Part shown: positions 1 through 8,946 of the stretch, piece after piece
How the letters are laid out: the number at the start of each line of letters is the position of its first letter
Numbering within the stretch: position 1 is the first letter of the stretch
Source of the DNA: Gammaproteobacteria bacterium
GTDB taxonomy: Bacteria; Pseudomonadota; Gammaproteobacteria; Pseudomonadales; JAUIET01
Assembly: GCA_030429735.1 (NCBI GenBank)
Contig: JAUIET010000007.1
Span: forward strand, 1-64,000
Direction of reading: 5' to 3'
Length of the DNA stretch: 64,000 nt
The notes under the pieces: model-generated
What the model was told of the DNA's origin: nothing
Seen by the model: only the letters and a program-made list of their open reading frames with translations
Databases searched by the model: none
Translations under genes and position numbers: made by a program

Positions 1-118
1 GTCCACTCCTTCAAGGTAATCTCCCGGCCAAAGGTCGGGAAGAATAAGGGCAACAGTGCCCATTCCAGTCAGGGGTGGGTCAAAATTATTGGCCGATAGT
101 GGGTCAGTTTAATTGGCC
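1..118. repeat. IS21-like terminal repeats (element end)
   Basis: Two 20-bp direct copies of a GTGGGTCA...ATTGGCC motif lie at 75-94 and 99-118, 24 bp apart. Serial internal repeats of this look are typical of IS21-family ends. Frame 1 is open from base 1 to a TAG at 97-99, so the upstream part could be the last codons of an istB-type gene that lies mostly outside the window. The family assignment is from memory of such ends, and no transposase is visible here. Confidence 0.4.
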
Positions 119-143
119 ATTAACAAGAGCTGGAGTAGCCGTT

Positions 144-398
144 ATGGAGCTATTCATAAATGGCGTTGACGAAGGCATAGAGCTCGCTGGGCTCAATGTT
201 ACTGGCGAAGCTGAGTTTTTTGAGGAATTTAGTCTGGGGCTGATTCGTGCATCTGCAGAGCTAGGCCATAAGGAGGCTCAAGAGCTATTCAGTGATTTTT
301 ACGCCCGTGGTTTCGGGGTATCGAAATCGCCAGACCGGTCAAAGTACTGGTCTGATAGAGCGCGGAGAAACATCAATATTGATCAGACAGCGAACTAG
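144..398 (+). CDS. Small Sel1-like repeat protein
   Basis: An 84-residue protein read from the ATG at 144. A longer frame starts at 75, but it would run through the IS-like repeat, so the internal start is preferred. The second half, GHKEAQELFSDFYARGFGV followed by a DRSKYW segment, has the alternating Ala/Leu/Gly pattern of one Sel1-like (TPR-type) helix pair. Such repeats usually mediate protein contacts. There is no signal peptide or membrane segment. The protein may be the 3' remnant of a longer Sel1 protein cut by the neighbouring insertion-sequence end, since one repeat alone is unusual. It is followed by a 13-bp motif, GAAGTCGGGGTCA, repeated twice at 398-423. Confidence 0.5.
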   Translation: MELFINGVDEGIELAGLNVTGEAEFFEEFSLGLIRASAELGHKEAQELFSDFYARGFGVSKSPDRSKYWSDRARRNINIDQTAN

Positions 399-421
399 AA
401 GTCGGGGTCAAGAAGTCGGGG

Positions 422-1246
422 TCATATCATGCTGCACTTTCTCTTCAGCGACTCCAAGGTTATCGAGAAATGTAATTTCTCAACCATGAAGTTCAGCAAT
501 TCAGGCCATGGCCTGGCGCAATTGTTGTGCCCGCAGTTGCTTGTAATCAGTACTGAGTTTTTCGCGGCGCGATCTAGGCGTTCGCTATGACCAACTGGAA
601 TTAGTTCGTCGCCACTTCCGTGGTAAAGAAATACTGGTATGTCTAAGTCGCGCACAATAGCTTCATTTTCATAATGCTCACGCAACAGAAATTTGGGAAA
701 CCCTTTTTCAGCAACCAGCGCATCAAGGCTAGAAAAAGTAGACTCCATGCACAGAGCGATAACAGGGCGATGTTTCGCTAACAAGCTGGCGGCACCGCCG
801 CCTATAGAGCGGCCGTAGGCAATAATTCGATTGGCATCTATACCTGGGCGCGCTGCCATATGGTCGTAGGCAGACAGAATGCCGCGCTCAATATCCTTTC
901 TATTTGGCTTCCCGGATGCGCCGCCATAACCCGGATACTCAAACAACAATACAGACAGCCCATGCCCTGTTAGTCGCTCAAACTCCTGAATCCAAAAATA
1001 GGCGAGTTCGCCATTACCGTGGGTAAACACTAATAGAGGTGTTGGCCCGCCAATCGGCTCATTCGGCGTAAGCAGCAGGCCATAGCCTTGTTCGAAATCG
1101 ATCCGTTCAACATTGGGCGGAAGATTTGCCGGTATAGATTGAACCGGCGCCGGGTAAAGAAGTTTGTATTGTCCCAGGTAAAGTAAGGCAAAAGCCAAAC
1201 CGAGTAAGCCTAGTAGAATAGCAGCGCTGGACAGTACGAATTTCAT
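422..1246 (-). CDS. Membrane-anchored alpha/beta hydrolase (BEM46/YfhR-like)
   Basis: An alpha/beta-hydrolase of about 274 residues. Residues 1-25 form one hydrophobic segment (signal anchor), so the catalytic domain is probably periplasmic. The oxyanion region reads FTHGNGE, the nucleophile elbow is GRSIGGG (Ser in GxSxG), the acid lies in YHGSGDELIP, and a C-terminal GHNN supplies the His. This order matches the BEM46/ABHD13/YfhR group, whose substrates are poorly known. The frame also opens with a TTG at 1258 directly abutting the upstream stop. The ATG at 1246, preceded by a GGA, is preferred. It lies 12 bp downstream of the other hydrolase, so the two are probably co-transcribed. Confidence 0.8.
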   Translation of the reverse strand: MKFVLSSAAILLGLLGLAFALLYLGQYKLLYPAPVQSIPANLPPNVERIDFEQGYGLLLTPNEPIGGPTPLLVFTHGNGELAYFWIQEFERLTGHGLSVLLFEYPGYGGASGKPNRKDIERGILSAYDHMAARPGIDANRIIAYGRSIGGGAASLLAKHRPVIALCMESTFSSLDALVAEKGFPKFLLREHYENEAIVRDLDIPVFLYHGSGDELIPVGHSERLDRAAKNSVLITSNCGHNNCARPWPELLNFMVEKLHFSITLESLKRKCSMI

Positions 1247-1258
1247 TCCTGAAGACAA

Positions 1259-2140
1259 TCACGCATTGTCAATGAACGCTTTAATCGCCGCCCAGGCGTC
1301 AATAGCCTCCGGCACTCCGGTATTCACTAAGCCTTGCCAACCTTGAACCATACCGGGCCAGAACTCTTCGGTAACCTGCACGTCATCTCTGCGTGCTGCC
1401 TCAGCAAAGCGCTTGGCGCCCACTCTGACGGTATCGAGCTCACCTATTTGCAGATAGAGTGGTGGCAAGCCATGAAGTTCTGCATAGGCGGGTGAAATTC
1501 GAGGGTCGTCCAATGCCATCTGATCGCCCACATAATCTCGCCCGCGTTGGCGCACCCATTCGGGCGTTAAAAAGGGGTCGCCCTTCGGCACAGCAGCCCC
1601 TTTAACCGCCAGGTCAAACCAGCCGGTGAGTGACACGAAGCACAAAGGCATTGGTAAACCTTCATCTCGCGCCCGCAACAAGGCGCCGACGGCCAGTGCG
1701 CCTCCACAAGACTCACCCATCATCACGATACTTTTCGGGTCGCGGCCAGAATCTAACAATCCGCGGTAGGCGTTAAAACAATCGTCATGAGCAGCCGGGT
1801 ATGGGTTTTCGGGGGCCAAACGATAATCGGGCATAATAACGTCGCAACCCGCCTGGCTAGCAATCATCTCTCCGTAAAAATGGTACTCATCAAGCGGGCA
1901 GGAAACCAACGCGCCACCATGGCAGTGGAATGCCAGTAGGTCAGCGTTTCTATTCGAAAGCGTGTAATAGCCACAACCCACACCGCCAAACGCTTCAATG
2001 CTTACGCGGCAATCCTCGCCCAGCGGGTGTCCGTGAAAAGGCGCAAACATCTTGCGCACGGCGAGATAGTCGGCGCCGGGTGCGGCGAAATCCGGCGGGA
2101 TGGCTTTGATGACTGACTGAAATTCTTTGCTGGTGCTCAT
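1259..2140 (-). CDS. Alpha/beta hydrolase, hormone-sensitive-lipase family, catalytic His apparently lost
   Basis: A 293-residue esterase/lipase-like protein. The HSL-type oxyanion motif CHGGAL is near residue 75, DYRLAPENPYPAAHDD follows, and the nucleophile elbow is GESCGG near residue 145. The acid is probably the Asp of GELDTVRVGAKRF. Where the family normally has the catalytic His (a WPGMxH-type motif), the sequence reads WPGMVQGWQ, with Gln encoded by CAA, one base from CAT or CAC. The protein may therefore be inactive, or another His may serve. It is cytoplasmic, with no signal peptide. It shares an apparent operon with the membrane-anchored hydrolase downstream. Short acyl esters are the usual substrates of the family; the actual substrate is unknown. 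Confidence 0.8.
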   Translation of the reverse strand: MSTSKEFQSVIKAIPPDFAAPGADYLAVRKMFAPFHGHPLGEDCRVSIEAFGGVGCGYYTLSNRNADLLAFHCHGGALVSCPLDEYHFYGEMIASQAGCDVIMPDYRLAPENPYPAAHDDCFNAYRGLLDSGRDPKSIVMMGESCGGALAVGALLRARDEGLPMPLCFVSLTGWFDLAVKGAAVPKGDPFLTPEWVRQRGRDYVGDQMALDDPRISPAYAELHGLPPLYLQIGELDTVRVGAKRFAEAARRDDVQVTEEFWPGMVQGWQGLVNTGVPEAIDAWAAIKAFIDNA

Positions 2141-2165
2141 AGTATCTGGATACAGTTTACCTAAT

Positions 2166-3137
2166 AAACGGGGTCAGGTCGCACACCGCACATCCTGGTT
2201 GCGGTTGGACTTGTGCGATTATGATGGTATAAAAACGGCTGTACTTTGTTTGCTAATTGGATTTCAAGGATGAGACCATGGCCAGACCACTTCGTATAGA
2301 ATTCGCCGGCGCGCTTTATCACATCACCTCCAGGGGGAACGCGCGCGGTGACATTTATTTTGATGATGCCGACCGGCGTCAATTCCTTTCTTTACTCGAT
2401 GACACTTGTGCGGAATTTCATTGGTTGTGCCATTCGTATTGCCTTATGTCGAATCACTACCACCTATTGGTGGAAACAGGCAGGCCAACACTATCCTCCG
2501 GCATGCGTTTCCTAAATGGTACCTATACTCAACGCTTCAACAAGCGCCATCAACGGGTTGGCCATCTTCTCCAGGGGCGATTCAAAGCAATACTGGTGGA
2601 CAGCGACCCGTATTTACTCGAGCTCGCGCGCTACATTGTTCTCAATCCGGTAAGAGCAGGCATAGTGCACTCCGCAGAACACTGGCCCTGGAGCAGTTAT
2701 CGCGCAACAGCAGGGTTGTATGCGCCTGAAAGATGTTTAACCACGGATACCATTCTGGCCAGATTCTCCGATAGCCGTGTTCAAGCGCAGGTAGCTTACA
2801 GGCGGTTTGTGGCGGCCGGACTGCGACAACACTCGCCTATGAAGAACCTAAAAAACCAGGTGTATTTGGGGTCAGCCGCATTTGTCAGCGCTAGCCAGGA
2901 AAAAATTCGTACCGAGCAATCACTGGCAGATATTCCCAAGATACAAAAAATAGCGCCATTCGTGCCATTGGAGGCCATAGCCGTGAACTACGAAAACCCT
3001 AAATCTGGAATGGTGGCGGCCTACCAAACCGGTCATCATTCTTTGTCGGCCATCGGAAGGTACTACGGCGTGAGCAGAATGACGGTTCGCAGAGCGGTGG
3101 ATGAAGCAAATGTGCGATGTGCGACCTGACCCCGGTT
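2166..3137. mobile_element. RAYT unit with 28-bp inverted ends
   Basis: The transposase gene is bracketed by an inverted pair at 2166-2193 and 3110-3137, which match at 26 of 28 positions and contain the core GGGGTCAGGTCGCACA. The right copy overlaps the last codons of the transposase gene. Next to the left copy, a TCGCACA...TGTGCGA pair could fold into a hairpin, as REP sequences do. The GGGGTCAGG start is shared with the palindromic repeats at 9.5, 16.2, 17.3 and 19.0 kb, which suggests that this enzyme family acts on them. Confidence 0.7.
2278..3129 (+). CDS. REP-associated tyrosine transposase (RAYT, Y1_Tnp)
   Basis: A 283-residue single-domain Y1 transposase with a C-terminal helix-turn-helix. 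Counting from the ATG at 2278 (MARPLRI), the HUH metal motif is NHYHLL (H60, H62) and the catalytic Tyr is Y119 in ELARYIVLNPVRAG. The end of the protein (HHSLSAIGRYYGVSRMTVRRAV) is an HTH that probably binds DNA. RAYT enzymes cut and join single strands at REP hairpins and are thought to spread them. The frame also opens at 2257, but MARPLRIEF is the usual start of the family. The catalytic residues are intact, so it may be active. Confidence 0.9.
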   Translation: MARPLRIEFAGALYHITSRGNARGDIYFDDADRRQFLSLLDDTCAEFHWLCHSYCLMSNHYHLLVETGRPTLSSGMRFLNGTYTQRFNKRHQRVGHLLQGRFKAILVDSDPYLLELARYIVLNPVRAGIVHSAEHWPWSSYRATAGLYAPERCLTTDTILARFSDSRVQAQVAYRRFVAAGLRQHSPMKNLKNQVYLGSAAFVSASQEKIRTEQSLADIPKIQKIAPFVPLEAIAVNYENPKSGMVAAYQTGHHSLSAIGRYYGVSRMTVRRAVDEANVRCAT

Positions 3138-3337
3138 ACACACTGCGCTATAAAGCCCCCCGTGTTAATCCAATTTGCTCAATAAACCGACAAGTGGGTG
3201 AAAAATTCTTCGCGACTATTTACGCTCACAAGCGACAAAGGGTGGCTATGGTTACGCGCTATCTATGCTAAATTTTATAGTGCGATTCAATCACTTAGCA
3301 GCCTATTTCCCCACACCTTTAGCTGGAGCCTGATACC

Positions 3338-4699
3338 TTGAACGTTGACGTCATTATTCTCGCGGCCGGGCAGGGCACGCGCATGCGCTCTGCGTTACCC
3401 AAAGTACTGCACCCAATTGCCGGCAAGCCCATGCTGGCTCACGTGATCAGTACGGCCAGGCAGCTTCCCAATGCTCAGCTTAATATCGTGATAGGCCACG
3501 GTGCCGACAAAGTAAAAGCCCTGGATAGCGGCAGTGATATACAGTTTTCATTACAGGAAGAGCAACTGGGTACCGGTCATGCTGTGCAGCAAGCCGTAGC
3601 AAATTTGAGAGACAATAGTACCAGTATCATCCTCTACGGCGACGTACCGCTGATTCATGCCAGCACATTACAAAAACTGCTGGAGCAAACCGCGGACGGC
3701 AGTATGGGCCTGCTTACAGCCATCTTCGATAACCCCACCGGCTATGGACGCATTATTCGAAACGATCAGGGCGAGGTAATTGCCAACGTCGAACAGAAAG
3801 ACGCAAACCCTGAGCAGCTTAAGGTTCAGGAAATCAACACGGGGTTTATGGCACTGCCCACTGAGCGCCTGAAAGAATGGTTGCCCAAATTATCGAATGA
3901 CAACGCCCAGGGCGAATACTATCTTACCGACCTGATTGCAATGGCCGCCGACAGCGGCGCCGGAGTAAAAGCCGTACATGCTGACGACCATAGCGAAGTG
4001 GAAGGAGTGAACAGCCGCACGCAACTGATCGCTTTGGAGCGTGTGTACCAAAGCCAACAAGCAGCCGCATTGCTGGCGGGTGGTCTAGCGATTATGGACC
4101 CAGCCAGGTTTGATCTTCGTGGCTCCTTAAGCCACGGCCAAGACAGTACGGTAGACGTAAATTGCGTATTTGAAGGCAGTGTGGAACTTGGTTCAAACGT
4201 TAGTATTGGCCCAAATTGTGTGATCAGTAATTCGCGCATTGGTGATGATGTGGAAATCAAAGCCAACAGCGTACTTGAAGACGCCGTAGTAGAAAGTAAT
4301 TGTGTGGTAGGGCCATTTGCTCGATTGCGACCTGGCAGCGTGTTAAAACCCGGCGCCAAAGTAGGTAACTTCGTGGAAATGAAAAAATCCACTCTGGGTG
4401 CTGGCAGCAAAGTAAACCACCTGTCATACGTTGGTGACGCCGTGATTGGTGACAACTGCAATATTGGTGCAGGTACCATTACGTGTAATTACGACGGTGC
4501 GAATAAATTCAAAACGACCCTGGGCGATGACGTATTTGTTGGCTCAAACAGCACTTTAGTCGCCCCGTTAGATATTGAGACAGGCGGCTTTGTGGGCGCA
4601 GGTTCAACCATTACCAGAAAAATTGAAACCGACCAGCTGGCCGTAGGCCGTGGCAAACAACGCAATATCGATGGCTGGAAACGGCCAAGCAAGGACTAA
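3338..4699 (+). CDS. glmU: Bifunctional GlmU: GlcN-1-P acetyltransferase / GlcNAc-1-P uridyltransferase
   Basis: Full-length GlmU (453 residues), which makes UDP-GlcNAc for peptidoglycan and lipopolysaccharide in the cytoplasm. The N-terminal nucleotidyltransferase has LAAGQGTRMRSALPKVLHP at residues 8-26. The C-terminal half is a left-handed beta-helix acetyltransferase with many hexapeptide repeats (for example IGPNCVISNSRIGDDV) and the conserved NFVEMKKS and GAGTITCNYDG stretches. It starts with TTG at 3338, and a GGAG lies 10 bases upstream. glmS follows after 3 bases, giving the common glmU-glmS order. The atp operon that often precedes glmU is absent here and a RAYT unit takes its place. 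Confidence 0.97.
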   Translation: MNVDVIILAAGQGTRMRSALPKVLHPIAGKPMLAHVISTARQLPNAQLNIVIGHGADKVKALDSGSDIQFSLQEEQLGTGHAVQQAVANLRDNSTSIILYGDVPLIHASTLQKLLEQTADGSMGLLTAIFDNPTGYGRIIRNDQGEVIANVEQKDANPEQLKVQEINTGFMALPTERLKEWLPKLSNDNAQGEYYLTDLIAMAADSGAGVKAVHADDHSEVEGVNSRTQLIALERVYQSQQAAALLAGGLAIMDPARFDLRGSLSHGQDSTVDVNCVFEGSVELGSNVSIGPNCVISNSRIGDDVEIKANSVLEDAVVESNCVVGPFARLRPGSVLKPGAKVGNFVEMKKSTLGAGSKVNHLSYVGDAVIGDNCNIGAGTITCNYDGANKFKTTLGDDVFVGSNSTLVAPLDIETGGFVGAGSTITRKIETDQLAVGRGKQRNIDGWKRPSKD

Positions 4700-4702
4700 A
4701 GT

Positions 4703-6535
4703 ATGTGTGGAATTGTTGGCGCGGTAGCGCAACGCGACGTATCTGAATTATTGCTGCTGGGGCTGCAACGCCTGGAGTACCGCGGCTATGATTCCGCCGG
4801 CCTTGCGGTTGTAGACAACAAAGGTGAGCTGCACCGGGTACGGCGTGTGGGCAAAGTGAAATCACTAGTTGACGCCGTAGAGGAACAAGGCGTACCCGGC
4901 GGCACAGGCATCGCACACACGCGCTGGGCCACGCACGGCCAGCCCAACGAAACCAACGCCCATCCGCACACCTCCAGCGACCGAATTGTGATTGTGCACA
5001 ACGGCATTATTGAAAACCATGCCGAACTGCGAGAACGCCTTCAGGAGCGCGGCTATGATTTCGTTACGGAAACTGACAGTGAAGTTATCGCCCATCTGAT
5101 TGAAAGCGAACTGAAATCATCAAGCAGCCTGGTCGAAGCGGTGCAAAAAACCGTTAAGCAACTGGAAGGTGCCTACGGTACGGTGGTGATGGACACCGCG
5201 CAACCGGAGCGCCTGGTTGTTGCGCGCTCCGGCAGTCCGCTAGTAGTAGGTTACGGCATCGGCGAAAATTTTGTGGCATCTGATCAGTTGGCGCTATTGC
5301 CGGTAACACGCCGCTTCTCGTTTCTGGAAGAAGGTGATGTGGCGGAAGTAACCCGCCGCAAAGTAACTATCTATGATGACCAGGGTAATGAAGTAGAGCG
5401 TGAAGTACGTGAGTCAGACATAGATCACGACGCCGGCGGCAAAGGCAAATTCCGCCACTACATGCTGAAAGAAATTTACGAGCAACCACTCGCGATACAA
5501 AACACGCTCGAAAACCGCATTGTCAACGGCAGAGTGCAAGACAGCGCGTTTGGCGAAAATGCTTCCGAGTTGTTGCCCACTATTGAGCACGTACAAATCA
5601 TTGCCTGTGGCACCAGCTATCACTCGGCCATGACCGCCCGCTACTGGTTTGAAAGCTTCGCCAATGTTAGCTGCAACGTAGAGATAGCCTCTGAGTATCG
5701 TTACAGGCACTCGTTTGTGCGCCCGAACAGTTTGCTGGTCACCATTTCACAATCTGGCGAAACAGCCGACACACTCGCCGCACTGCGCCTGGCCAAAGAC
5801 CAGGGCTACGCGGCCAGCCTGACCATCTGCAACGTACCCGGCTCCTCGCTTACGCGTGAGTCAGACATGAGCTACATGATGAAAGCCGGCGCTGAAATTG
5901 GCGTGGCTTCAACCAAAGCGTTCACCGTGCAGCTGGCAGCACTCATGATGCTGGGCGTAGCCATAGGCCGCCACAAAGGCATGAACGACATGCAAGAGCA
6001 GTCGATTGCTGCAGCGTTGCAAAGCCTGCCTTCCAAAATAGAACAAGCGCTGACAATGGACGAAGCCATTCAAGACCTGGCCGAAGACTTTGCGGATAAA
6101 CACCACAGCCTGTTTCTTGGCCGTGGTGATCAATACCCGATTGCGATGGAGGGGGCGTTAAAGCTCAAGGAAATTTCCTACATACACGCCGAAGCGTATG
6201 CGGCGGGTGAACTGAAACACGGGCCACTCGCGTTGATAGACGCAGACATGCCGGTGATTGTGGTAGCACCGAATAACGAGCTGGTTGAAAAACTCAAATC
6301 CAATGTGGAAGAAGTGCGCGCCCGTGGCGGCTTAATGTATGTGTTTGCTGATAAAGACGCAGCGTTTAAGAGTGATGACACCATGAAAGTGCTGCAGGTG
6401 CCGCATTGTGATCCGTTAATTGCCCCTATTGTGTATACCATTCCATTGCAGCTGCTGAGTTATCATGTGGCGATAATCAAGGGGACTGATGTGGATCAGC
6501 CCAGGAATTTGGCTAAGTCGGTCACGGTGGAATAA
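4703..6535 (+). CDS. glmS: Glutamine-fructose-6-phosphate aminotransferase (isomerizing)
   Basis: Full-length GlmS (610 residues). It converts fructose-6-phosphate and glutamine to glucosamine-6-phosphate, the first committed step of amino-sugar synthesis. The mature protein begins with the catalytic Cys of MCGIVGA. The class-II glutaminase domain occupies about the first 240 residues (THTRWATHG-type motif read as [18 protein letters not shown]). Two SIS sugar-isomerase domains follow ([17 protein letters not shown]; then [21 protein letters not shown]). The C-terminus is the usual [13 protein letters not shown]. It is in an operon with glmU, 3 bases apart. I see no upstream ribozyme or small-RNA site. 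Confidence 0.98.
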   Translation: MCGIVGAVAQRDVSELLLLGLQRLEYRGYDSAGLAVVDNKGELHRVRRVGKVKSLVDAVEEQGVPGGTGIAHTRWATHGQPNETNAHPHTSSDRIVIVHNGIIENHAELRERLQERGYDFVTETDSEVIAHLIESELKSSSSLVEAVQKTVKQLEGAYGTVVMDTAQPERLVVARSGSPLVVGYGIGENFVASDQLALLPVTRRFSFLEEGDVAEVTRRKVTIYDDQGNEVEREVRESDIDHDAGGKGKFRHYMLKEIYEQPLAIQNTLENRIVNGRVQDSAFGENASELLPTIEHVQIIACGTSYHSAMTARYWFESFANVSCNVEIASEYRYRHSFVRPNSLLVTISQSGETADTLAALRLAKDQGYAASLTICNVPGSSLTRESDMSYMMKAGAEIGVASTKAFTVQLAALMMLGVAIGRHKGMNDMQEQSIAAALQSLPSKIEQALTMDEAIQDLAEDFADKHHSLFLGRGDQYPIAMEGALKLKEISYIHAEAYAAGELKHGPLALIDADMPVIVVAPNNELVEKLKSNVEEVRARGGLMYVFADKDAAFKSDDTMKVLQVPHCDPLIAPIVYTIPLQLLSYHVAIIKGTDVDQPRNLAKSVTVE

Positions 6536-6547
6536 AGGGCATTAACT

Positions 6548-7711
6548 TCACACGGTAAGGCTTGCTCCATCTCCACCTCGCGTATCTGGTGCTTTGCGTT
6601 TCGGTTCCTCAAGCACAATACCGCCCGCCTTTTCGGCGTGCACGATAAGAGAATCTCCTCCGCGACCGGGGTCTCGTACCAGAGTATCAGCGCCCGGACC
6701 AACCGCTATTCCTGACTTGCCGCCAGAGCTGCATTGAGCCGCTGCACTATCACGCCCAAATGCATATGCATCCAAACTGCGGCCACCAGAGCCAAGCGTC
6801 ACACATGCTTGACCCGCTATTTGCGGTGTTGTCGGCGCGTAACGCCATACAATTTCAAATTGACCGCCGTTAGCGGGATCACCGGACTCTGCGTTGGAGT
6901 GAACACCTCCTGAGGCGCTCGCACCGCCGGAATCTCCGCCCTTCCCGGTTTCGATCATGGCCGCTGAACGCGCTTCCAGATAATACGCCTCAATAAACAC
7001 GTTGCCACCAGCGCCGCCATTACCGCCGCGCGCTCTGGCAAGCGCTATACGCCCGCCAAACTCGTCGCCTTCAATGTCATCTACCCCCCAGGTTGGACCG
7101 ACGAACCCGCCTGGCGGACCGGGCGGAGGTGGTGGGTCTACCAAAGGCCCTATGTCGATATTGATCGGCGGCACGGGTGGGCCGGGTGGCTGGGGTTCGG
7201 GCGGTACAGGTAAGGGCAGTGGAGAAGCCTCAGGCAGATTAACGGGCAATTCATTATGAAACCCATTGCCACCATTACCCCCCGCGCCTGCCTTGACCTG
7301 ACCGCGAATAAAGACAGCCAGACCTCTTAGCTCTATGTTGCCACCCAAAGCGCCATGGCCACCGAATTGAGCCGGCCTGCCATCGCCCCCAGTTCCGGCG
7401 CTTAAAGAGCCCGAGATAGTTAAAGACCCATAATCAGAGCGCAACATAATGTTACCACCCGCGCTCTCCGTGCCACTGTTGGCGACAGTAATGGAGCCAC
7501 GTACGTTTATAGGCCCGTTTTGAGACTGTATGCGCACCGAGTTACCCGCCGCAACAGCAAGCTTACCGCCAATGTGGATATTTCCGGTGGCCTCGATATT
7601 TACTGTACCCAGAACGCTAATCTCTGCATCACCCTGGATGATCACCTGATCAAATTGCCCGTTGAGATCAGCCAGGGTTTGGGTGCCGTGGAGTATCAAA
7701 TGGTTGGGCAT
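6548..7711 (-). CDS. Glycine-rich beta-helix-like protein with proline hinge
   Basis: A 387-residue protein with strong composition bias that I do not recognise as a named family. Residues 15-150 are a run of short beta-strand units (INIEATGNIHIGG, INVRGSITV, LTISGSLSAGTGGDG), the pattern of right-handed beta-helix or filamentous-haemagglutinin-like proteins. A Pro-rich stretch near 160-205 (repeated PP and PPGPP) acts as a hinge before a second Gly-rich segment containing two Cys (QACVTL, AAQCSS). There is no signal peptide at the proposed start, which is odd for a beta-helix surface protein, so it may be exported by an unseen route or start elsewhere. It converges on glmS with a 12-base gap. 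Function unknown. Confidence 0.6.
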   Translation of the reverse strand: MPNHLILHGTQTLADLNGQFDQVIIQGDAEISVLGTVNIEATGNIHIGGKLAVAAGNSVRIQSQNGPINVRGSITVANSGTESAGGNIMLRSDYGSLTISGSLSAGTGGDGRPAQFGGHGALGGNIELRGLAVFIRGQVKAGAGGNGGNGFHNELPVNLPEASPLPLPVPPEPQPPGPPVPPINIDIGPLVDPPPPPGPPGGFVGPTWGVDDIEGDEFGGRIALARARGGNGGAGGNVFIEAYYLEARSAAMIETGKGGDSGGASASGGVHSNAESGDPANGGQFEIVWRYAPTTPQIAGQACVTLGSGGRSLDAYAFGRDSAAAQCSSGGKSGIAVGPGADTLVRDPGRGGDSLIVHAEKAGGIVLEEPKRKAPDTRGGDGASLTV

Positions 7712-8593
7712 GGCGGGCGGGATCGGTTTGTAATTACTATTCAGCGGAGACGATACAGTGTGAAACAGAGAGTGTGCAATGGGTACTGATCGATCGATTG
7801 ATATAAGCCACAGTGCCTTATAGGAGGCTTGTGTGTTTGACCTTGAAGTCAGCAGTCAGCACTGTGCGCAGGCAGCCATCATCAATTGCTCATCTAAGCA
7901 TGACGCATTCAATTTTGCAGATGCCTCACCACCGGCAGCGTCTCCGCTCGCCGATCAATCAACCGTTAAGATAATGCGGCAATGATGCGAAAGCAATATC
8001 ATTCGGTGGGTTTTTCGATAATTAAATTGTGTGACTAATAACGAGTAATTCTGGCCTCAACCTACTCAACAACTTCGACTGTCGCTCACCAGTTCACACT
8101 GTTATAGAAAGAACGCAAGAACTGGTGGAAGTGCCCTAAGTATCAGCCATATAGCAAAAAGAACTGCGACGATGATGCAGCGCCAGGAAGTCGCAACCTC
8201 CAGGCACCGAAGAAAAGTCTTTGAAGCTAAGAATTTCATAATCTACTTAAGAGATACTGTTAACCAGACCGCATATTTACGATTCAACAAACCTTGCTTT
8301 GTGATGCTGCCCGCAAAAATAAAAACTAGCACTTGCCAATGAATCATAGAGCATCTTCCTGGATACTATTTGTGCAAGTTCTAAAAATGAGAACTAAACG
8401 AGATGTAAATCACAGAAAGCAGCTGTAATTCCTCGAAACAATCTAAGCGATTAGGTCAAACCTGCAAAAAACTTTCGTTGTTTTGAATAATCTGCTCTAT
8501 TTGGGATACGTAACCTAATCCAAAGAGTGCGTCAAGAAAGCGGAGTCATCCTTGGAAGCCCGTGTAATTCCGGGTGGGGCCAGTCAAGGTCAT
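7712..8593. other. Gene-free, AT-rich stretch
   Basis: No reading frame with recognisable coding character, no RNA gene and no repeat could be supported here. The base composition is richer in A+T than the flanking glm region, and this is where the window passes from core genes into accessory genes (toxin-antitoxin pairs, paralogous lipoproteins). It may hold the promoter of the glycine-rich gene on the left side, but no clear -35/-10 pair was found. Confidence 0.4.
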
Positions 8594-8637
8594 TTGACAG
8601 AAAAGGACGATTTAATTACATTGTATACAGATGTAAT
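8594..8637 (+). promoter_or_regulatory. Toxin-antitoxin promoter with overlapping palindromic operator
   Basis: A perfect -35 hexamer TTGACA is at 8594-8599, with a weak -10 (TACATT) 17 bases on. The inverted repeat ATTACAT (8615-8621) / ATGTAAT (8631-8637), centred on GTATAC, covers the -10 region and ends 18 bases before the antitoxin start. Ribbon-helix-helix antitoxins typically autorepress through such a palindrome. The role is inferred from its position and symmetry. Confidence 0.6.
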
Positions 8638-8655
8638 CACATTAACTTATTTGGT

Positions 8656-8943
8656 ATGAACATGGCCACTGCCCCATTCACGCTTCGTCTTGATACGAAG
8701 CTCAAGAAACGACTCGAAAAAGAAGCGAAGCAACAAGAACGCTCCGCTGGGTTCATTGCTGCTAAAGCTATAGAGCGATTTCTTGATGCCAAACAAGCGG
8801 AACTGAGAATTATAAATGCAGCATTGAAGGAAGCTGACAAGGGAGACTTTGTGTCTTCTGAAGCTGTTGATGCTTGGATGCAATCGTGGGGTACAGAAAA
8901 CGAATTGCTAATGCCAAAGGCAGACAGACACTTTAAGTCTTAG
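8656..8943 (+). CDS. Ribbon-helix-helix antitoxin (ParD/CopG-like)
   Basis: A 95-residue antitoxin candidate. The N-terminal strand APFTLRLDTKLKKRLEKEAK followed by the helices of SAGFIAAKAIERFL is the ribbon-helix-helix DNA-binding fold. The C-terminal half (DKGDFVSSEAVDAWMQSWG) is the usual toxin-wrapping tail. The ATG at 8656 is chosen because the operator palindrome lies just upstream; another ATG is two codons later, and a longer frame from 8527 would run through the promoter. The toxin gene begins 3 bases after the stop. The protein probably represses its own operon and neutralises the ParE-like toxin. Confidence 0.85.
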   Translation: MNMATAPFTLRLDTKLKKRLEKEAKQQERSAGFIAAKAIERFLDAKQAELRIINAALKEADKGDFVSSEAVDAWMQSWGTENELLMPKADRHFKS

Positions 8944-8946
8944 TCT

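Noticed and set aside
3919-4479. Long minus-strand frame within glmU
   Set aside because: It is the complement of the GlmU beta-helix repeats, has no recognisable family, and the plus strand encodes a certain protein.
7002-7259. Plus-strand frame rich in Pro and Gly within the glycine-rich gene
   Set aside because: It is the antisense of the glycine/proline-rich hinge, and the codon pattern follows the minus strand.
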